A DNA stretch of 64,000 nt from Flavobacterium humidisoli (GTDB taxonomy: Bacteria > Bacteroidota > Bacteroidia > Flavobacteriales > Flavobacteriaceae), in NCBI RefSeq assembly GCF_023272795.1, contig NZ_CP096829.1:248001-312000 (forward strand), given 5' to 3'. The stretch's first letter is position 1. Every line of letters begins with the position of its first letter. This document shows positions 1 through 10,300 of this stretch, piece after piece. The notes beneath the pieces were generated by a model that saw nothing but the letters and a program-made list of their open reading frames with translations, was not told where the DNA came from and made no database searches. The position numbers and the translations under genes are program-made.

Positions 1-101
1 AAAATTAAACCAATTAAATAATTGTTAACCTATTGCAGAAAAATTTGTGCAAAGATAGAATAACATTTTGTTTCTGTTTCATTTTAACAAGAAAGTAGAA
101 C

Positions 102-132
102 AAAAAAAAGAGGTTAGAAAATCTAACCTCTT
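102..132 (-). terminator. Rho-independent terminator of the HmuY/TonB operon
   Basis: An 11-base perfect stem (AAGAGGTTAGA at 108-118, TCTAACCTCTT at 122-132) with a 3-base loop has a run of A on its left side, which reads as a U tract on the minus strand. It lies about 115 bases beyond the stop codon of the lipoprotein gene. The rest of 1-247 shows no gene. Confidence 0.75.
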
Positions 133-247
133 GAATCAAAAAAAAAATAAAAAAAACAAAGCTAATGATTAACTAGATTTTGATGCCGAAGCATTTAAGT
201 TAAAATGAAATATTCTTTATAATCTTTAGATTTTTTCATTTATGAAT

Positions 248-1663
248 TTATTTCAAGATAGCATACTGGAATGATGGGTGTCCTCTTTCTAAATCTGCTT
301 TTGCTCCACCTGTAAATTTCATTTTATATACATTTCCAGCTGGATCTTTTACAACAAAGAATCGATCGGTTTTTAAAACAAACTGAGTTATAATATCTCC
401 GTTTGGTCCTGTAGCAGAAGTCCCTCTCCAATTTGAACCAATATTTCTTTGATCCGCAGTAAACTTAGCCGTTTCAACATTAGCCAATGTAAAGTTCTCA
501 TATGTCGTTGTCGCCGTTACTAACACTTGGTAAGTTTGTGCTCCTCCTTTTACATTATTAACTACATAATCTGGGTAGAAATATGGCACTGTAGACCCTG
601 CATAAGGAATCACATTAGTAAAGGTTGTAAAATTAAGATCCCATTGTGCCTTTTGTGGTTCAACGCTAACCGTTTTATTATCTAGTAAACTAAAGAAAGT
701 AAAGTTATAAGCAGAATTTTTAGTAACAACAACTTCTTGGTGTGTTGTTGCATCAATATTAGCATATTGAATTTTATAGTCATTGCCACTTTTTAAAACT
801 CTAATTTTTTTCCATCCTCTTGTTGCTCCTGCCACTGCACCTTCTTTTCCTAAAACTGGAGCGACATCTGCTGGCTTATTTCCTAAATAAACTAAATAAA
901 CTTTATTTTCAGAATCAGTTGCAGATACTTCAGCAATTGCTGTTTTTGTAATATCACCAGCTGAGTCATCAACTTGAGAAGAAAACCCGGTTCCTTGAGA
1001 AATAATCATCGTTTCATCAGCTACCTGAACCTCATCAATATTGCTTGTTTCAAGTTTTTTTGCAGCCATTTTAACTGAGCTGTTTAACACTACTCTAAAT
1101 TCTGAACCAGAATAAAATCCTAGATCCCAAGAATTACGTAAAGCAGAAGTCATTTTTCCACTACTTAAATCAATATAAACTTGATTTGGCTCCATTGGCC
1201 CACCAACTTCTGGAGACAAAGACGTTCCTAAAGAAGCAGTTTCATTAAAGTTTACTTGAATTGATTTGTTTTCAGAAATTACAGCATTAATAGTTGCACT
1301 GCTAATAGTAAAAACAACATTTTTCACTTCGCCTTCTATAGCCTCTTTTAATTTCTTAAAAGTAAATGTTACTGAAGAAACATTTTTTTCGAAAGGAACT
1401 ATTACTTTACTTGCTGCTATTGCTGGTGTTGTATTGTAGTCTGTACCATTTGCAACTGCAGTTTCAGTGTAAGACAGAGTTAGTGATCCTGCAGAAGATG
1501 TTGGAGAAGCAAATTTAATTTCGATTGGAGTTGTTTCAGCAGATAAATTTACTGAAGTTGCAGCGAAAGCAACTACATTAGCCTGCGCCACTTCATCATC
1601 ACTACTACAAGCTCCAATAGCAAGCAGTACAAAAGATAATATTAAAATAAAGTTTTTTTTCAT
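248..1663 (-). CDS. HmuY-family haem-binding-like lipoprotein
   Basis: This is an exported lipoprotein of 471 residues with a signal peptide ending in a lipobox (Cys19). Residues about 30-145 look like a beta-sandwich of the Calx-beta type (alternating strands, VVFTISSAT near the end). From about residue 155 on, the sequence fits the HmuY family: NQVYIDLSSG, then NSWDLGFYSGSEFRVVLN, and a later QWDLNFTTF. Porphyromonas HmuY is a surface lipoprotein that takes haem and passes it to a TonB receptor; the gene here follows a TonB receptor by only 12 bases, which supports the same role. The two axial histidines known from P. gingivalis cannot be placed by eye, so the ligand is inferred. Second gene of a two-gene operon ended by the hairpin at 102-132. 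Confidence 0.85.
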   Translation of the reverse strand: MKKNFILILSFVLLAIGACSSDDEVAQANVVAFAATSVNLSAETTPIEIKFASPTSSAGSLTLSYTETAVANGTDYNTTPAIAASKVIVPFEKNVSSVTFTFKKLKEAIEGEVKNVVFTISSATINAVISENKSIQVNFNETASLGTSLSPEVGGPMEPNQVYIDLSSGKMTSALRNSWDLGFYSGSEFRVVLNSSVKMAAKKLETSNIDEVQVADETMIISQGTGFSSQVDDSAGDITKTAIAEVSATDSENKVYLVYLGNKPADVAPVLGKEGAVAGATRGWKKIRVLKSGNDYKIQYANIDATTHQEVVVTKNSAYNFTFFSLLDNKTVSVEPQKAQWDLNFTTFTNVIPYAGSTVPYFYPDYVVNNVKGGAQTYQVLVTATTTYENFTLANVETAKFTADQRNIGSNWRGTSATGPNGDIITQFVLKTDRFFVVKDPAGNVYKMKFTGGAKADLERGHPSFQYAILK

Positions 1664-1675
1664 AGTATTGATTTA

Positions 1676-3826
1676 TTAATTAAAATTTAGATTATATGTT
1701 AGTTTAAGAAAATAAGAGCGTCCATAAGCAAGCATTAATTCTGAACTTCCAGAACCATGAGCTCCTCCGCTTGCACCACCGTTACCCTGAGTAATTTGAA
1801 CAGAAGTAATATTGAATAAATTACGAGCACCAACTGTAACTTCGAATTTATTATTGAAGAATGTTTTACGAGCCGAAGCATCCATCCAGCTATAAGGCTT
1901 AATTTCATTCAAATAAAATTTTGCTTTACCGTTTTCGTCCGTCCCTGCTGCAAATTGCTGCTGCTGCCCGTTATATTTATAATAAAGTGCTAGCAAAGTG
2001 TTCCATTTTGGAATATTATAAGAAACGCTAGAGTTCAACTGTAAGGAATACAAAAATTTATCATCAGAACTAATATTCAACTGAGCCAAATCTAGCTTTT
2101 GTGAAATACCAACAAGTGCAGCTCCAACTTTTACATTCCAGTTTTTATAAGCATATTGTTCTGTGGTTGAAATATTCCACATTTTGTACTTATTGATATT
2201 TATATATTGATACTTACCAGGAAGCTCAACTAAAACCATATCAATTCTGTCATTAACATCTAAAAAAGTTACGGCAAGATTATTTGCTATTTGAGCTCCC
2301 GAATCAAAACTGCAGGTTCTTTTAAAACTAACTTCATATGAAGTACTATTTTCTGGAACCAAATTAGGATTGCCTTGTACATTATGATTAGAATCTACAA
2401 AATAGGTATATAATTCATCAAAATTTGGCGTACGATATGACTTTCCAAGAGAGGCTCTAGCTTCTAATCCTTTTTTGAAAAGATATCTGAGTCCTAACGA
2501 ACTCGCATATTGGTTTTCAAAAGCAGACTGAAAAGAATATCGAAGCCCTGGGCGGATAGAGAATTTATCTGTCAAACTAATCTCCGCAACTGTAAAAATA
2601 TCGTAATTCTCCAATCTTTTTCTGACATCTTTAGACTGAAGCTGATTATCTAAAAATGTTCCTGCAGCACTACTATAAAACCCATTTTCGTTCGTAATCT
2701 CATAACCAAGCTGGAAATCGACTTTTTTATTATTAAAAAAGTTACTTAATGCTCCTGTTGAATAAAAAACTTCCTTAGATTGATATGTAAATCTGTTATT
2801 ATTAGATTCTTTCTGAGTCTCCATTTGATAATCAAACAATTCTGCATCTCGTTCTTGTTTTTGATGCGAAATAGAAACATTGTAGTTCAATTTAGAAAAA
2901 ACCTTCCCGTTTGCATTTAAATGATGGTAAAACCTATTTGTAATGTATCTTTTGTCTCTTGTAAAATAAGTCTCAGGGAAAGGATAATTATCTTGAGGAA
3001 CCAATATTGGACTATAATAATCTACATTTTCCCCATAGTAATCAAATTTGTAGAAAATTTTAAAACTGTTTTTCTGGTATCCAAGCATTGCATTTCCAAC
3101 CCATTGTTCTTTTGGTAACCAACTGTACCCTCTCAAACCATCTGTCGCATAATGATCTTTTCCTTTCATATTATCATAGAAGCCTTCAAAATTATTATGA
3201 TTTCCCCCTACATTCACAAACCAATTATTGTTAAAATTATGACCTATTTTTGCTGATTGAATATGACGTCCTTTATCAGAAAATGAATATTCATTTCCTA
3301 CTGTTTCTTCCTGAACAGTTGCGCTAATATCCCATTTATGATTTCCTCCTTTTTTAGTAATAATATTCAATATACCAGTAACAGCATTTGCACCATGAGT
3401 TACTCCCATTGAGCCTTCTATAATCTCGATACGCTCGACGTCATCAAGATTCACCTGTGTTAGATCTACATTTGTCCCCATTCCAGTATCACTTACCAAT
3501 GGTATATTATCAACTAAAATTTTAAAATACTGTGAATCCAATCCAAACATAGAAACAGTCGAACGTCCATCACTTCCACTATTTCGAATTGTAATGTTTA
3601 AGTATTGGTTCAAAACATCCGCAAGATTATTTGCTGCTAATTGTTTAATATCTTCTTTTGAAATTACACGCACATTAAAAACAGACTTCTTTATAGATTG
3701 TGGCTCAAGCTGTCCTGTAACAACTACTTCAGACAATTTTTCTGCCGACTTAATCGAATCTTTTTGCTGCGCAAAAGAATAAGTACAAAAAAGAAGGCCA
3801 GCAAAAAGAGTAATTTTAATTTTCAT
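1676..3826 (-). CDS. TonB-dependent outer-membrane receptor, HmuR-like
   Basis: A 716-residue outer-membrane receptor. A signal peptide (about 1-19) is followed by a TonB-box-like stretch (LSEVVVTGQ, about 31-39), a plug domain to about residue 160 (ILVDNIPLVSDTG, VERIEIIEGSMGVTHGANAV, NIITKKGG) and a beta-barrel rich in aromatic strands that ends in LTYNLNFN. It lacks the carboxypeptidase-like N-terminal domain of SusC proteins and so resembles classical metal, haem or vitamin receptors. It is first in an operon with the HmuY-type lipoprotein, which points to haem or iron-porphyrin uptake. The exact substrate is not shown by the sequence. A TATATTTG element at 3855-3862 (minus strand) marks its likely promoter. 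Confidence 0.88.
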   Translation of the reverse strand: MKIKITLFAGLLFCTYSFAQQKDSIKSAEKLSEVVVTGQLEPQSIKKSVFNVRVISKEDIKQLAANNLADVLNQYLNITIRNSGSDGRSTVSMFGLDSQYFKILVDNIPLVSDTGMGTNVDLTQVNLDDVERIEIIEGSMGVTHGANAVTGILNIITKKGGNHKWDISATVQEETVGNEYSFSDKGRHIQSAKIGHNFNNNWFVNVGGNHNNFEGFYDNMKGKDHYATDGLRGYSWLPKEQWVGNAMLGYQKNSFKIFYKFDYYGENVDYYSPILVPQDNYPFPETYFTRDKRYITNRFYHHLNANGKVFSKLNYNVSISHQKQERDAELFDYQMETQKESNNNRFTYQSKEVFYSTGALSNFFNNKKVDFQLGYEITNENGFYSSAAGTFLDNQLQSKDVRKRLENYDIFTVAEISLTDKFSIRPGLRYSFQSAFENQYASSLGLRYLFKKGLEARASLGKSYRTPNFDELYTYFVDSNHNVQGNPNLVPENSTSYEVSFKRTCSFDSGAQIANNLAVTFLDVNDRIDMVLVELPGKYQYININKYKMWNISTTEQYAYKNWNVKVGAALVGISQKLDLAQLNISSDDKFLYSLQLNSSVSYNIPKWNTLLALYYKYNGQQQQFAAGTDENGKAKFYLNEIKPYSWMDASARKTFFNNKFEVTVGARNLFNITSVQITQGNGGASGGAHGSGSSELMLAYGRSYFLKLTYNLNFN

Positions 3827-3853
3827 TATTTTTATTCAGTCTTAATAATCGAT

Positions 3854-3903
3854 GCAAATATATAACTATTTTTAATTGTTCTAAATTAAATTTATATATT
3901 TGC
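3854..3903. promoter_or_regulatory. Divergent mirror-image promoters between TonB receptor and DUF6607 gene
   Basis: GCAAATATATA at 3854-3864 and TATATATTTGC at 3893-3903 form a perfect 11-base inverted repeat with a 28-base spacer. Each arm holds a Bacteroidota -7 element (TAnnTTTG): 3855-3862 on the minus strand for the receptor and 3895-3902 on the plus strand for the DUF6607 gene. A TTG at 3876-3878, 16 bases from the plus -7 element, could be its -33 element; no clear minus-strand -33 is seen. The symmetry suggests shared control, but the regulator is unknown. Confidence 0.6.
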
Positions 3904-3931
3904 GAAAAATTTAAAAACAAAACAATAAGTT

Positions 3932-4834
3932 ATGATTTCAAAAAGCCTTTTTCTGTCAGCCGCTTTGGCTTTAACATGTGGTCTTGGTTTTAGTCAGGAC
4001 AAAAAACAACAAGACATTAAGTCAATTAAATCAATGTGTGGTTGTTACGAAGTGAAGTTTAATTTCACAGAAACATTTTCATATCCAAAAGACACTCTTA
4101 CTTATAAGCCTTCAGAGACTAAACATGAATCTGCATTAGAATGGGTAGAGTTATTAGAAGACACTCCAAACAAAATTGTAATGCAACATTTACTTATTGT
4201 AAGTGATGATATGATTATCAAACACTGGAGACAAGATTGGCTATACGAAAACACAGACTTATACTCGTTTGATAAAGGCAATACTTGGAAATACAAAAAG
4301 CTAGACAAAAAAGCAGTCAAAGGTCAATGGACTCAAAAAGTATATCAAGTAGATGATAGTCCAAGATATGAAGGGTCTTCAACTTGGGTACATGTTGACG
4401 GGCAAGATTACTGGGCAAACGTTGCTGATGCACCGCTTCCGAGAAGAGAGCAAACAAAACGTAACGACTACAATGTTTTAAAAAGAAGAAATATTCACGA
4501 AATTACTGCTACAGGATGGAACCATGAGCAAGACAATGACAAATTGGTTCGTGACGATGCTGGAAAAGATGTTTTGTTAGCGCAAGAGAAAGGATTTGAT
4601 GTTTACACTAAAGTTCCAGATGTAAAATGTCTAGCAGCTCAAAAATGGTGGAAAGAAAATAACGCGCTTTGGAAAAATATTCGTGACAAATGGCAGACTC
4701 TTTTTGACAGACACCAAGATTTAAACCTAGAAGCTAAAGTTGACAGAAAAGCGCTTTACTCTCTATTATTTGATTTAAAACCAGATACTGCAAAAGCAGA
4801 AACAGATAAAATCATTGACAAATTTGTTAAGTAA
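3932..4834 (+). CDS. Exported DUF6607-family protein
   Basis: The product has 300 residues and a signal peptide ending near GLGFSQ (about residue 22), so it is probably periplasmic or outer-membrane associated. I recognise the sequence as DUF6607-like: CGCYEVKFNFTETFSYP near residue 36, a WVELLEDTP segment, the HWRQDWLYEN stretch, and further tryptophan-rich segments (KWWKENNALWKNIRDKW). The family has no established biochemical function that I know of. It stands divergent from a haem-type TonB receptor and HmuY lipoprotein and seems to share their promoter region, so a role in haem or iron handling is a reasonable inference, not a demonstrated one. The gene ends at a strong bidirectional hairpin. 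Confidence 0.7.
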   Translation: MISKSLFLSAALALTCGLGFSQDKKQQDIKSIKSMCGCYEVKFNFTETFSYPKDTLTYKPSETKHESALEWVELLEDTPNKIVMQHLLIVSDDMIIKHWRQDWLYENTDLYSFDKGNTWKYKKLDKKAVKGQWTQKVYQVDDSPRYEGSSTWVHVDGQDYWANVADAPLPRREQTKRNDYNVLKRRNIHEITATGWNHEQDNDKLVRDDAGKDVLLAQEKGFDVYTKVPDVKCLAAQKWWKENNALWKNIRDKWQTLFDRHQDLNLEAKVDRKALYSLLFDLKPDTAKAETDKIIDKFVK

Positions 4835-4852
4835 TTAGAATTAGTTGTTAAT

Positions 4853-4891
4853 AAAAAATCCGGAAGTTTTATAAACTTCCGGATTTTTTTT
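4853..4891. terminator. Bidirectional terminator
   Basis: A 17-base perfect stem (4853-4869 with 4873-4889, core TCCGGAAGTTT) with a 3-base loop has A on the left and T on the right. It can end both the plus-strand gene to its left and the minus-strand gene to its right. A near copy of the core (TCCGGAAG / CTTCTGGA) forms the terminator at 5813-5852. Confidence 0.85.
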
Positions 4892-4906
4892 ATTTGTTCT
4901 ATTTAA

Positions 4907-5614
4907 TTACTGAGCACACTCAGAATAGGTAACAGCATGTCTTGATAAATCTGTCCATTTTGGATCTGCTGAAGATGCAGTGATTAATTTGTCACATCCG
5001 CTCCACAATGTTGCAAATTCTTTTTTGTATTCTTTTTTCTTTAATAAAAATGCAGGTGCATCTTTTTTAGCAACATAGTAAGATTTAGCATCTCCACCTA
5101 CAAATTTAATACCTCCAACTCCTAAAGAAGTAGTTTCTTTTGCATGTGGATCACAGTATATTTTAAATTCTTTACTAAATGCAGGGTTTAAAAGTTGCAT
5201 TAATAATTTTGATTTTTTCTTTTTGATTTGCACATCAGCAGTTTCAAAATATGCGTAACCTTCCTTTAAGTACTCTTGGTTCAGTTTATCATCGTTCCAT
5301 TTTTGAAAATCTGTACCAAAATCAATTTTTTTAGTCAAATTATCAAGTCCACTAGGTGGTAAGTACATATACTTAATATCCTCTGGTTTTAGTTTGTGTT
5401 TTTTTCCAGCTGCGTCTTGTAATTTAATAAATTCAATTAACCCTTTGTCTCTATCAATATCACGAATAGTTCCGCTAATTTCTGTTCCGTCTGCTAGCGT
5501 AATGTAAGCTGTTTTACTGTGCGAAAATCCATAAGATGGGTTAATTAAATCTTGAGCTTTTGTTGCTGTAAATGCAAAAAGAAGCATCATTAAAAGTAAA
5601 GGTTTTTTAATCAT
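4907..5614 (-). CDS. Exported protein of unknown function
   Basis: 235 residues with a clear signal peptide (MIKKPLLLMMLLFAFTATKA, cleavage near residue 20) and no lipobox. After residue 30 there is a short beta-rich segment with an ADGTEISGTIRDIDRDKG motif followed by KLKPEDIKYMYLPPSG; such segments occur in proteins that record how a surface or gene product responds to modification, but I recognise no family. The C-terminal third is lysine-rich and contains three cysteines (CDP, SGCDK, SECAQ). It appears to be a single-gene unit between two hairpins. The function cannot be stated. Confidence 0.7.
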   Translation of the reverse strand: MIKKPLLLMMLLFAFTATKAQDLINPSYGFSHSKTAYITLADGTEISGTIRDIDRDKGLIEFIKLQDAAGKKHKLKPEDIKYMYLPPSGLDNLTKKIDFGTDFQKWNDDKLNQEYLKEGYAYFETADVQIKKKKSKLLMQLLNPAFSKEFKIYCDPHAKETTSLGVGGIKFVGGDAKSYYVAKKDAPAFLLKKKEYKKEFATLWSGCDKLITASSADPKWTDLSRHAVTYSECAQ

Positions 5615-5812
5615 TGTTTTTGGGTTTAAATTTTGCCTACTCTCACGATTTTCGGCTTCCTCGTATTGATTTTATAGTATCATAAGCCGGTTTTTCTTCT
5701 TTGTTTTATGGCCCTTTTAGCTGTAAAATAACCAATTATTTCCTTCTGTAAACATACTTATAAAAACAACATATACAAATTCCGTTAATACTTTTTTACA
5801 CGAAAATTCATT

Positions 5813-5852
5813 AAAAAAAATCCGGAAGTTTTTAAAGCTTCTGGATTTTTTT
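5813..5852 (-). terminator. Terminator downstream of SusC/SusD operon
   Basis: A-run, then ATCCGGAAG paired with CTTCTGGAT (one G-T pair) and a T-run. The A-run on the left acts as the U tract for the minus-strand SusD gene, whose stop is 15 bases away. The T-run on the right could stop plus-strand readthrough. Confidence 0.75.
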
Positions 5853-5867
5853 GTTTTTAAATTTTTA

Positions 5868-7343
5868 TCATAATGGATTTTGCACAATTAATGGATTGGC
5901 ATCAATTTCTGCTTTAGGAATTAGCCACTGCCATCTTTTATCTGCAGAGTCTACACTTAAAACTCCATTTACAATACTTGAATCATGATTTGCACCTGTT
6001 CTATCTAATGACGAATTTGTTCTCTTCAAATCATAGAATCGAAATCCTTCACCCCATAATTCAATTCTTCTTTGTAAAAGTATTTCCTCAACTAAGGCTT
6101 GACCTGTATTACTAGTCAAAACATAAGCAGGATCTCTCGTTATCTCAAAATCAAAAAGGACTTTTGCTGCATTGGCATCTCCAAGTCTGGCTTTAGCTTC
6201 AGCCTCTATTAGATACATTTCGGCAACTCGCATATATGGAATATCGCATCTACTATCTCCTGTATTTATTGATAAAAATTTCTGGCTAGTATAAGGAAAT
6301 TTAGCATAATTCGATGCCAATGAAAGAGCTGTATGGCTTCCTGTTTTATCAAAAATTTTAGAACGAACATCTGTTTGGGGAATTATATTATACAATTTAC
6401 TATTAATTGCTTTTGGGCAAGAACGTATAACAGTTGAATTATAATTTCTTGACATATATGCTCCAAAGTTTCCAAAATAATCAGTTTGAACTTCATTTAT
6501 ATGACTTCCCCACATCCATTCCTTATTAGAGTAATCATTAAATCCCGCAACATAATCTGATGCAGACATTAGTGTTTTTCCCGTTCTCGCTTTGTTCGCA
6601 TAATTTGCTGCTACTGCCCAATTCCCTTGAGTTAAAGCAATTCTTGCTTTCAGACCTTGCGCTACTTTTAAATCAAGATGTGAATTGTTAGGTTTTGTGT
6701 AATCAGCTAGCAAAACATTTGCTTCATCCACATCCTTATTAATTTGCACATATACCTCTTCAACTGTTGAACGAGGAAATTTATCATTGCCAACAGTCAA
6801 AATAATAGGAACACCAAGCTGAGAATTATTATTTCCGTTTATATATCTTTCTCCAAAAAGCTGAACCAACTGATAATGACAAAAAGCTCTATAAAGTAAA
6901 GCTTGTCCTTTTACAATTTTCTTATCTGCATCAGAACCGATGGACGCATCTACTGCATTTATAATAGTATTTGCATTTCTAATTATTCTATAATAAGTTC
7001 TAAACTGGAATCTTAAATCCTGAGAATTCTCATTAGAAAATGCTGCCCAGTTATAAACTTGCAAATACCAGCCATTAGTAACAGGGAAAACAATGTCATC
7101 ACCAGCAATATCTATCTGCTGCATCAAACTGCCTAACCCATTTTCATTTTGATTTCCTTCATATCTTATATATAAAGATCTGTGAATACCATTCAAAAGA
7201 GTCATTAGGTTTTCAGTTGTTTTTGTTGCTCCTTCATAATTCACAAACTCTGTTGGCTTTTTATCTAGAAAATCATCCGAACAAGATCCAAAAATAATTA
7301 TGCATACAAATGCAAATATCAATTTTATATAATTTGATTTCAT
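5868..7343 (-). CDS. RagB/SusD-family nutrient-uptake lipoprotein
   Basis: 491 residues; signal peptide with lipobox at Cys21 (FGSCSDDFLDKKPT), the usual SusD start. The body has the TPR-rich SusD-like organisation: RNANTIINA and KGQALLYRAFCHYQLVQLFG in the N-terminal half, and MRVAEMYLIEAEAKARLGD followed by ILLQRRIELWGEGFRFYDLK near the C-terminus, which are family hallmarks. SusD proteins sit on the cell surface as lids over SusC transporters and bind glycans or other oligomers. The partner SusC lies 4 bases upstream in the same transcript. No glycoside hydrolase, peptidase, sensor or sigma factor is adjacent, so the ligand cannot be inferred. Confidence 0.95.
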   Translation of the reverse strand: MKSNYIKLIFAFVCIIIFGSCSDDFLDKKPTEFVNYEGATKTTENLMTLLNGIHRSLYIRYEGNQNENGLGSLMQQIDIAGDDIVFPVTNGWYLQVYNWAAFSNENSQDLRFQFRTYYRIIRNANTIINAVDASIGSDADKKIVKGQALLYRAFCHYQLVQLFGERYINGNNNSQLGVPIILTVGNDKFPRSTVEEVYVQINKDVDEANVLLADYTKPNNSHLDLKVAQGLKARIALTQGNWAVAANYANKARTGKTLMSASDYVAGFNDYSNKEWMWGSHINEVQTDYFGNFGAYMSRNYNSTVIRSCPKAINSKLYNIIPQTDVRSKIFDKTGSHTALSLASNYAKFPYTSQKFLSINTGDSRCDIPYMRVAEMYLIEAEAKARLGDANAAKVLFDFEITRDPAYVLTSNTGQALVEEILLQRRIELWGEGFRFYDLKRTNSSLDRTGANHDSSIVNGVLSVDSADKRWQWLIPKAEIDANPLIVQNPL

Positions 7344-7347
7344 AATG

Positions 7348-10300
7348 TTAAAAATTTAAATTCAGACCTAATGTTATTACTCTAGATGGTATATATCTAT
7401 TCTGCGTTGTACCGTTAAAAGTTTGTGTAGGATCCATTCCCTGACGTTTTGTAAACAACAATAAGTTTTCTCCATTAATGTAAACAGAAGCATTATCTAT
7501 CTCTAACTTTGAAATAAACTCTTTTGGCATTTTATAAGATAAATTAATCTGTCTTAATGATAAATAATCAGAACCTTTTAACCATCTGTCTGAAGCGGCA
7601 GATGATTGAGTATTTCTATTTACATCTAATCGTGGTACATCTGTAACATCTCCAGGTTTTTGCCACCTGTTCAATATATCAGTACTAAATGCTGATCCGT
7701 AATTATTCCCAGTGTGCATTAAAACAGCATAATTAGTATCATACATTTGTCCTCCTATTTGGTAAGTACAAACAATATCTAATTGAAGACCTTTGTATTT
7801 AAATGTATTTCCAAAGCTTCCAAATAAATCTGGAATTGCTGAACCAGCATAATGGTATAAAGCTTTATTCTGGTCTGTAGTTACATTCACTCCATTCACA
7901 ACTCTTATCGTACTATCTCCAGAGTTCACAAATTGAGGATTAGCTACATATAAAGCATAACCATCTGCTGGATCCACGCCATACCAATCTCTTAGCCAAT
8001 AATCGTAAATTGAATGCCCTACCGAAAGTTTCTTAGTTCCATCAATAATTTCCCCTTGTGGCAGCTTTGTAATTTTATTATTGATAGTTGATGCATTAAC
8101 ATTTAGGTTCCAAGAAAAATCATTTGTTTTGATAATTGCACCATCTAATGAAATCTCAATTCCTTTATTTACCATTGAACCTATATTTTCCATTCTATTA
8201 TCTAGGCCAGATGATAATGGATTTGGAACTGCAAAAATTAACCCATCAGTATTTCTATTATAATACTCAATACTACCTTTTAATCTATTTTTAAATAATC
8301 CAAACTCTACTGCAATATCTTTCTGGGTATTGACTTCCCATTTTAGATTAGGAGCTCCTGCAGCGTAAATTAACACACCGCCTTCTGTTCCATTATCATA
8401 TCCTAAACTATAAGTATTCTGACTAACGTAATAATTCAAGCCATTAATTTGCGAACCTGCATCATTTGTATCACTAATAGTATGTGAGTCATTTCCAACT
8501 TCTCCAATAGATGCTCTTAATTTTAAGTCATTAATCCATGTTTTTTCTTTTAAAAAATTCTCTTTAGAGATTACCCACGCTCCCCCAAAAGACCAAAAAT
8601 TTCCCCATCGATTATTTTTAGCAAATTTTGAGGATCCATCTCTTCGTAACGATGCAGAAAAAATATATTTATCATCATAGTCATACCCAACTCTAGAAAA
8701 ATACGATTCGGTAGCGTAATTTCTCGTATAAGAATTCAAGCCTGTTGTAGTCGCATAATTAACAAACTCTATAATCTCTTGAGCTACCTGACCAGTTTTA
8801 GTGCCCGTAGTCCAATTTCTTTCATAATCGAAACTTTCATGACCCAAAAGTGCAGTAAAATTATGACTGCCAACTTTTTTAGAATAATTAAGCAACTGAT
8901 TATATGTAACTCCTGTTAAAATTTTATCATCCTTTCCAATTAATCCTGTTGGCGCCCCATCTCCAATTAAAGTATTATAAGAATAGGTTCTATTAGAATA
9001 TGTTTTATCAATTGAGGCATTTGTGGTGAATTTAAAATCTTTGAAAAAAGTTATTTCGAAAAATGTTCTTGCCGAAAGTGCCAATCCTTTTACTACATCA
9101 GTATCATGTAAAGTTTCATAAACAACATTTCGTCCATTAGAAGCACCCGCCCCCCTAGTTGTTGAATAAACTCTATCGCCATTATCATCAAACACATAAT
9201 CTCCATTGGCGGTATGATCAAAAACTGGGTAAATAGGCCCCATCGTTCTTATAGTTCTAAATGGGTTTTTGAAAGAACTTGTATTTTCTACACCATCAGT
9301 CCCTAATTTAGAGTTAGTTAAAGCTCCTGAAATGTTTACTCCTGTTTTGAACCAATCTTTTAGACTTGTAACAAGATTTAATCTTCCTGTAGTTCTTTCG
9401 AAACCTGACTTTTGTATATATCCTTCTTCATTCAAATAACCGAGAGAAGCGAAATAATTTGATTTCTCCGATTTCCCTTGATAAGAAAAATCTACATTTT
9501 GACGAACTCCAGCTCTTTCCAATTGTTTTTCCCAATTCAAATCTTGTGGATAAAGCAATTGAGCATTTGGATTTAATTTTCCATCTGTTCCAACAATACT
9601 ATTTGCAGGAACATTGAATGGATTTGTAACTAGAACAACTGGCACTCTTGTGGAAGCATAAGCATTAGCTGCATCAATTTGAGATTGGTTTGCCATAGGA
9701 CGACTATTTCTAATCGCCTCCCATTCTAGAGGATAATAATCAAAAGCATTCACTCTTTCATAATCCTTAATTGAACGAGAAGTCATTCCAGTACTCATAT
9801 TTAATGAAAACTTATCTTTTGATGACTTTCCTGTTTTTGTAGTGATTATAATAACTCCATTAGCAGCTTTTGAACCATAAAGAGAAGTTGAAGAAGCATC
9901 TTTTAGGACAGTTAGACTTTCAATATCACTTGAATTTAAACTGCTTATATCTCCTGCGTAAGGAACTCCATCAACAATATAAAGTGGAGTATTTGATCCA
10001 TTTATAGAGCTGAATCCACGTATTCTTACTTCTGGTGCAGCTCCAGGTTGACCAGCCGAACTTTGAATTTGTACCCCTGAAGAACTACCTTCTAAAACAG
10101 ATAAAGCATTCGTTAAGGGTCTATTCTCAAGCTGTTCTGATTTAATTTGAGTTGCTGATCCTGTGTAAGAACTTTTTTTTGCTTTTCCATAAGCCACCTG
10201 AACCACAACCTCCTCCAATTGCTCTCCACCATCTTGCATTTTGACATTTACAGTAGACGAATTACCAACTGTAATAGATTGGTCTTTCATACCCATGTAA

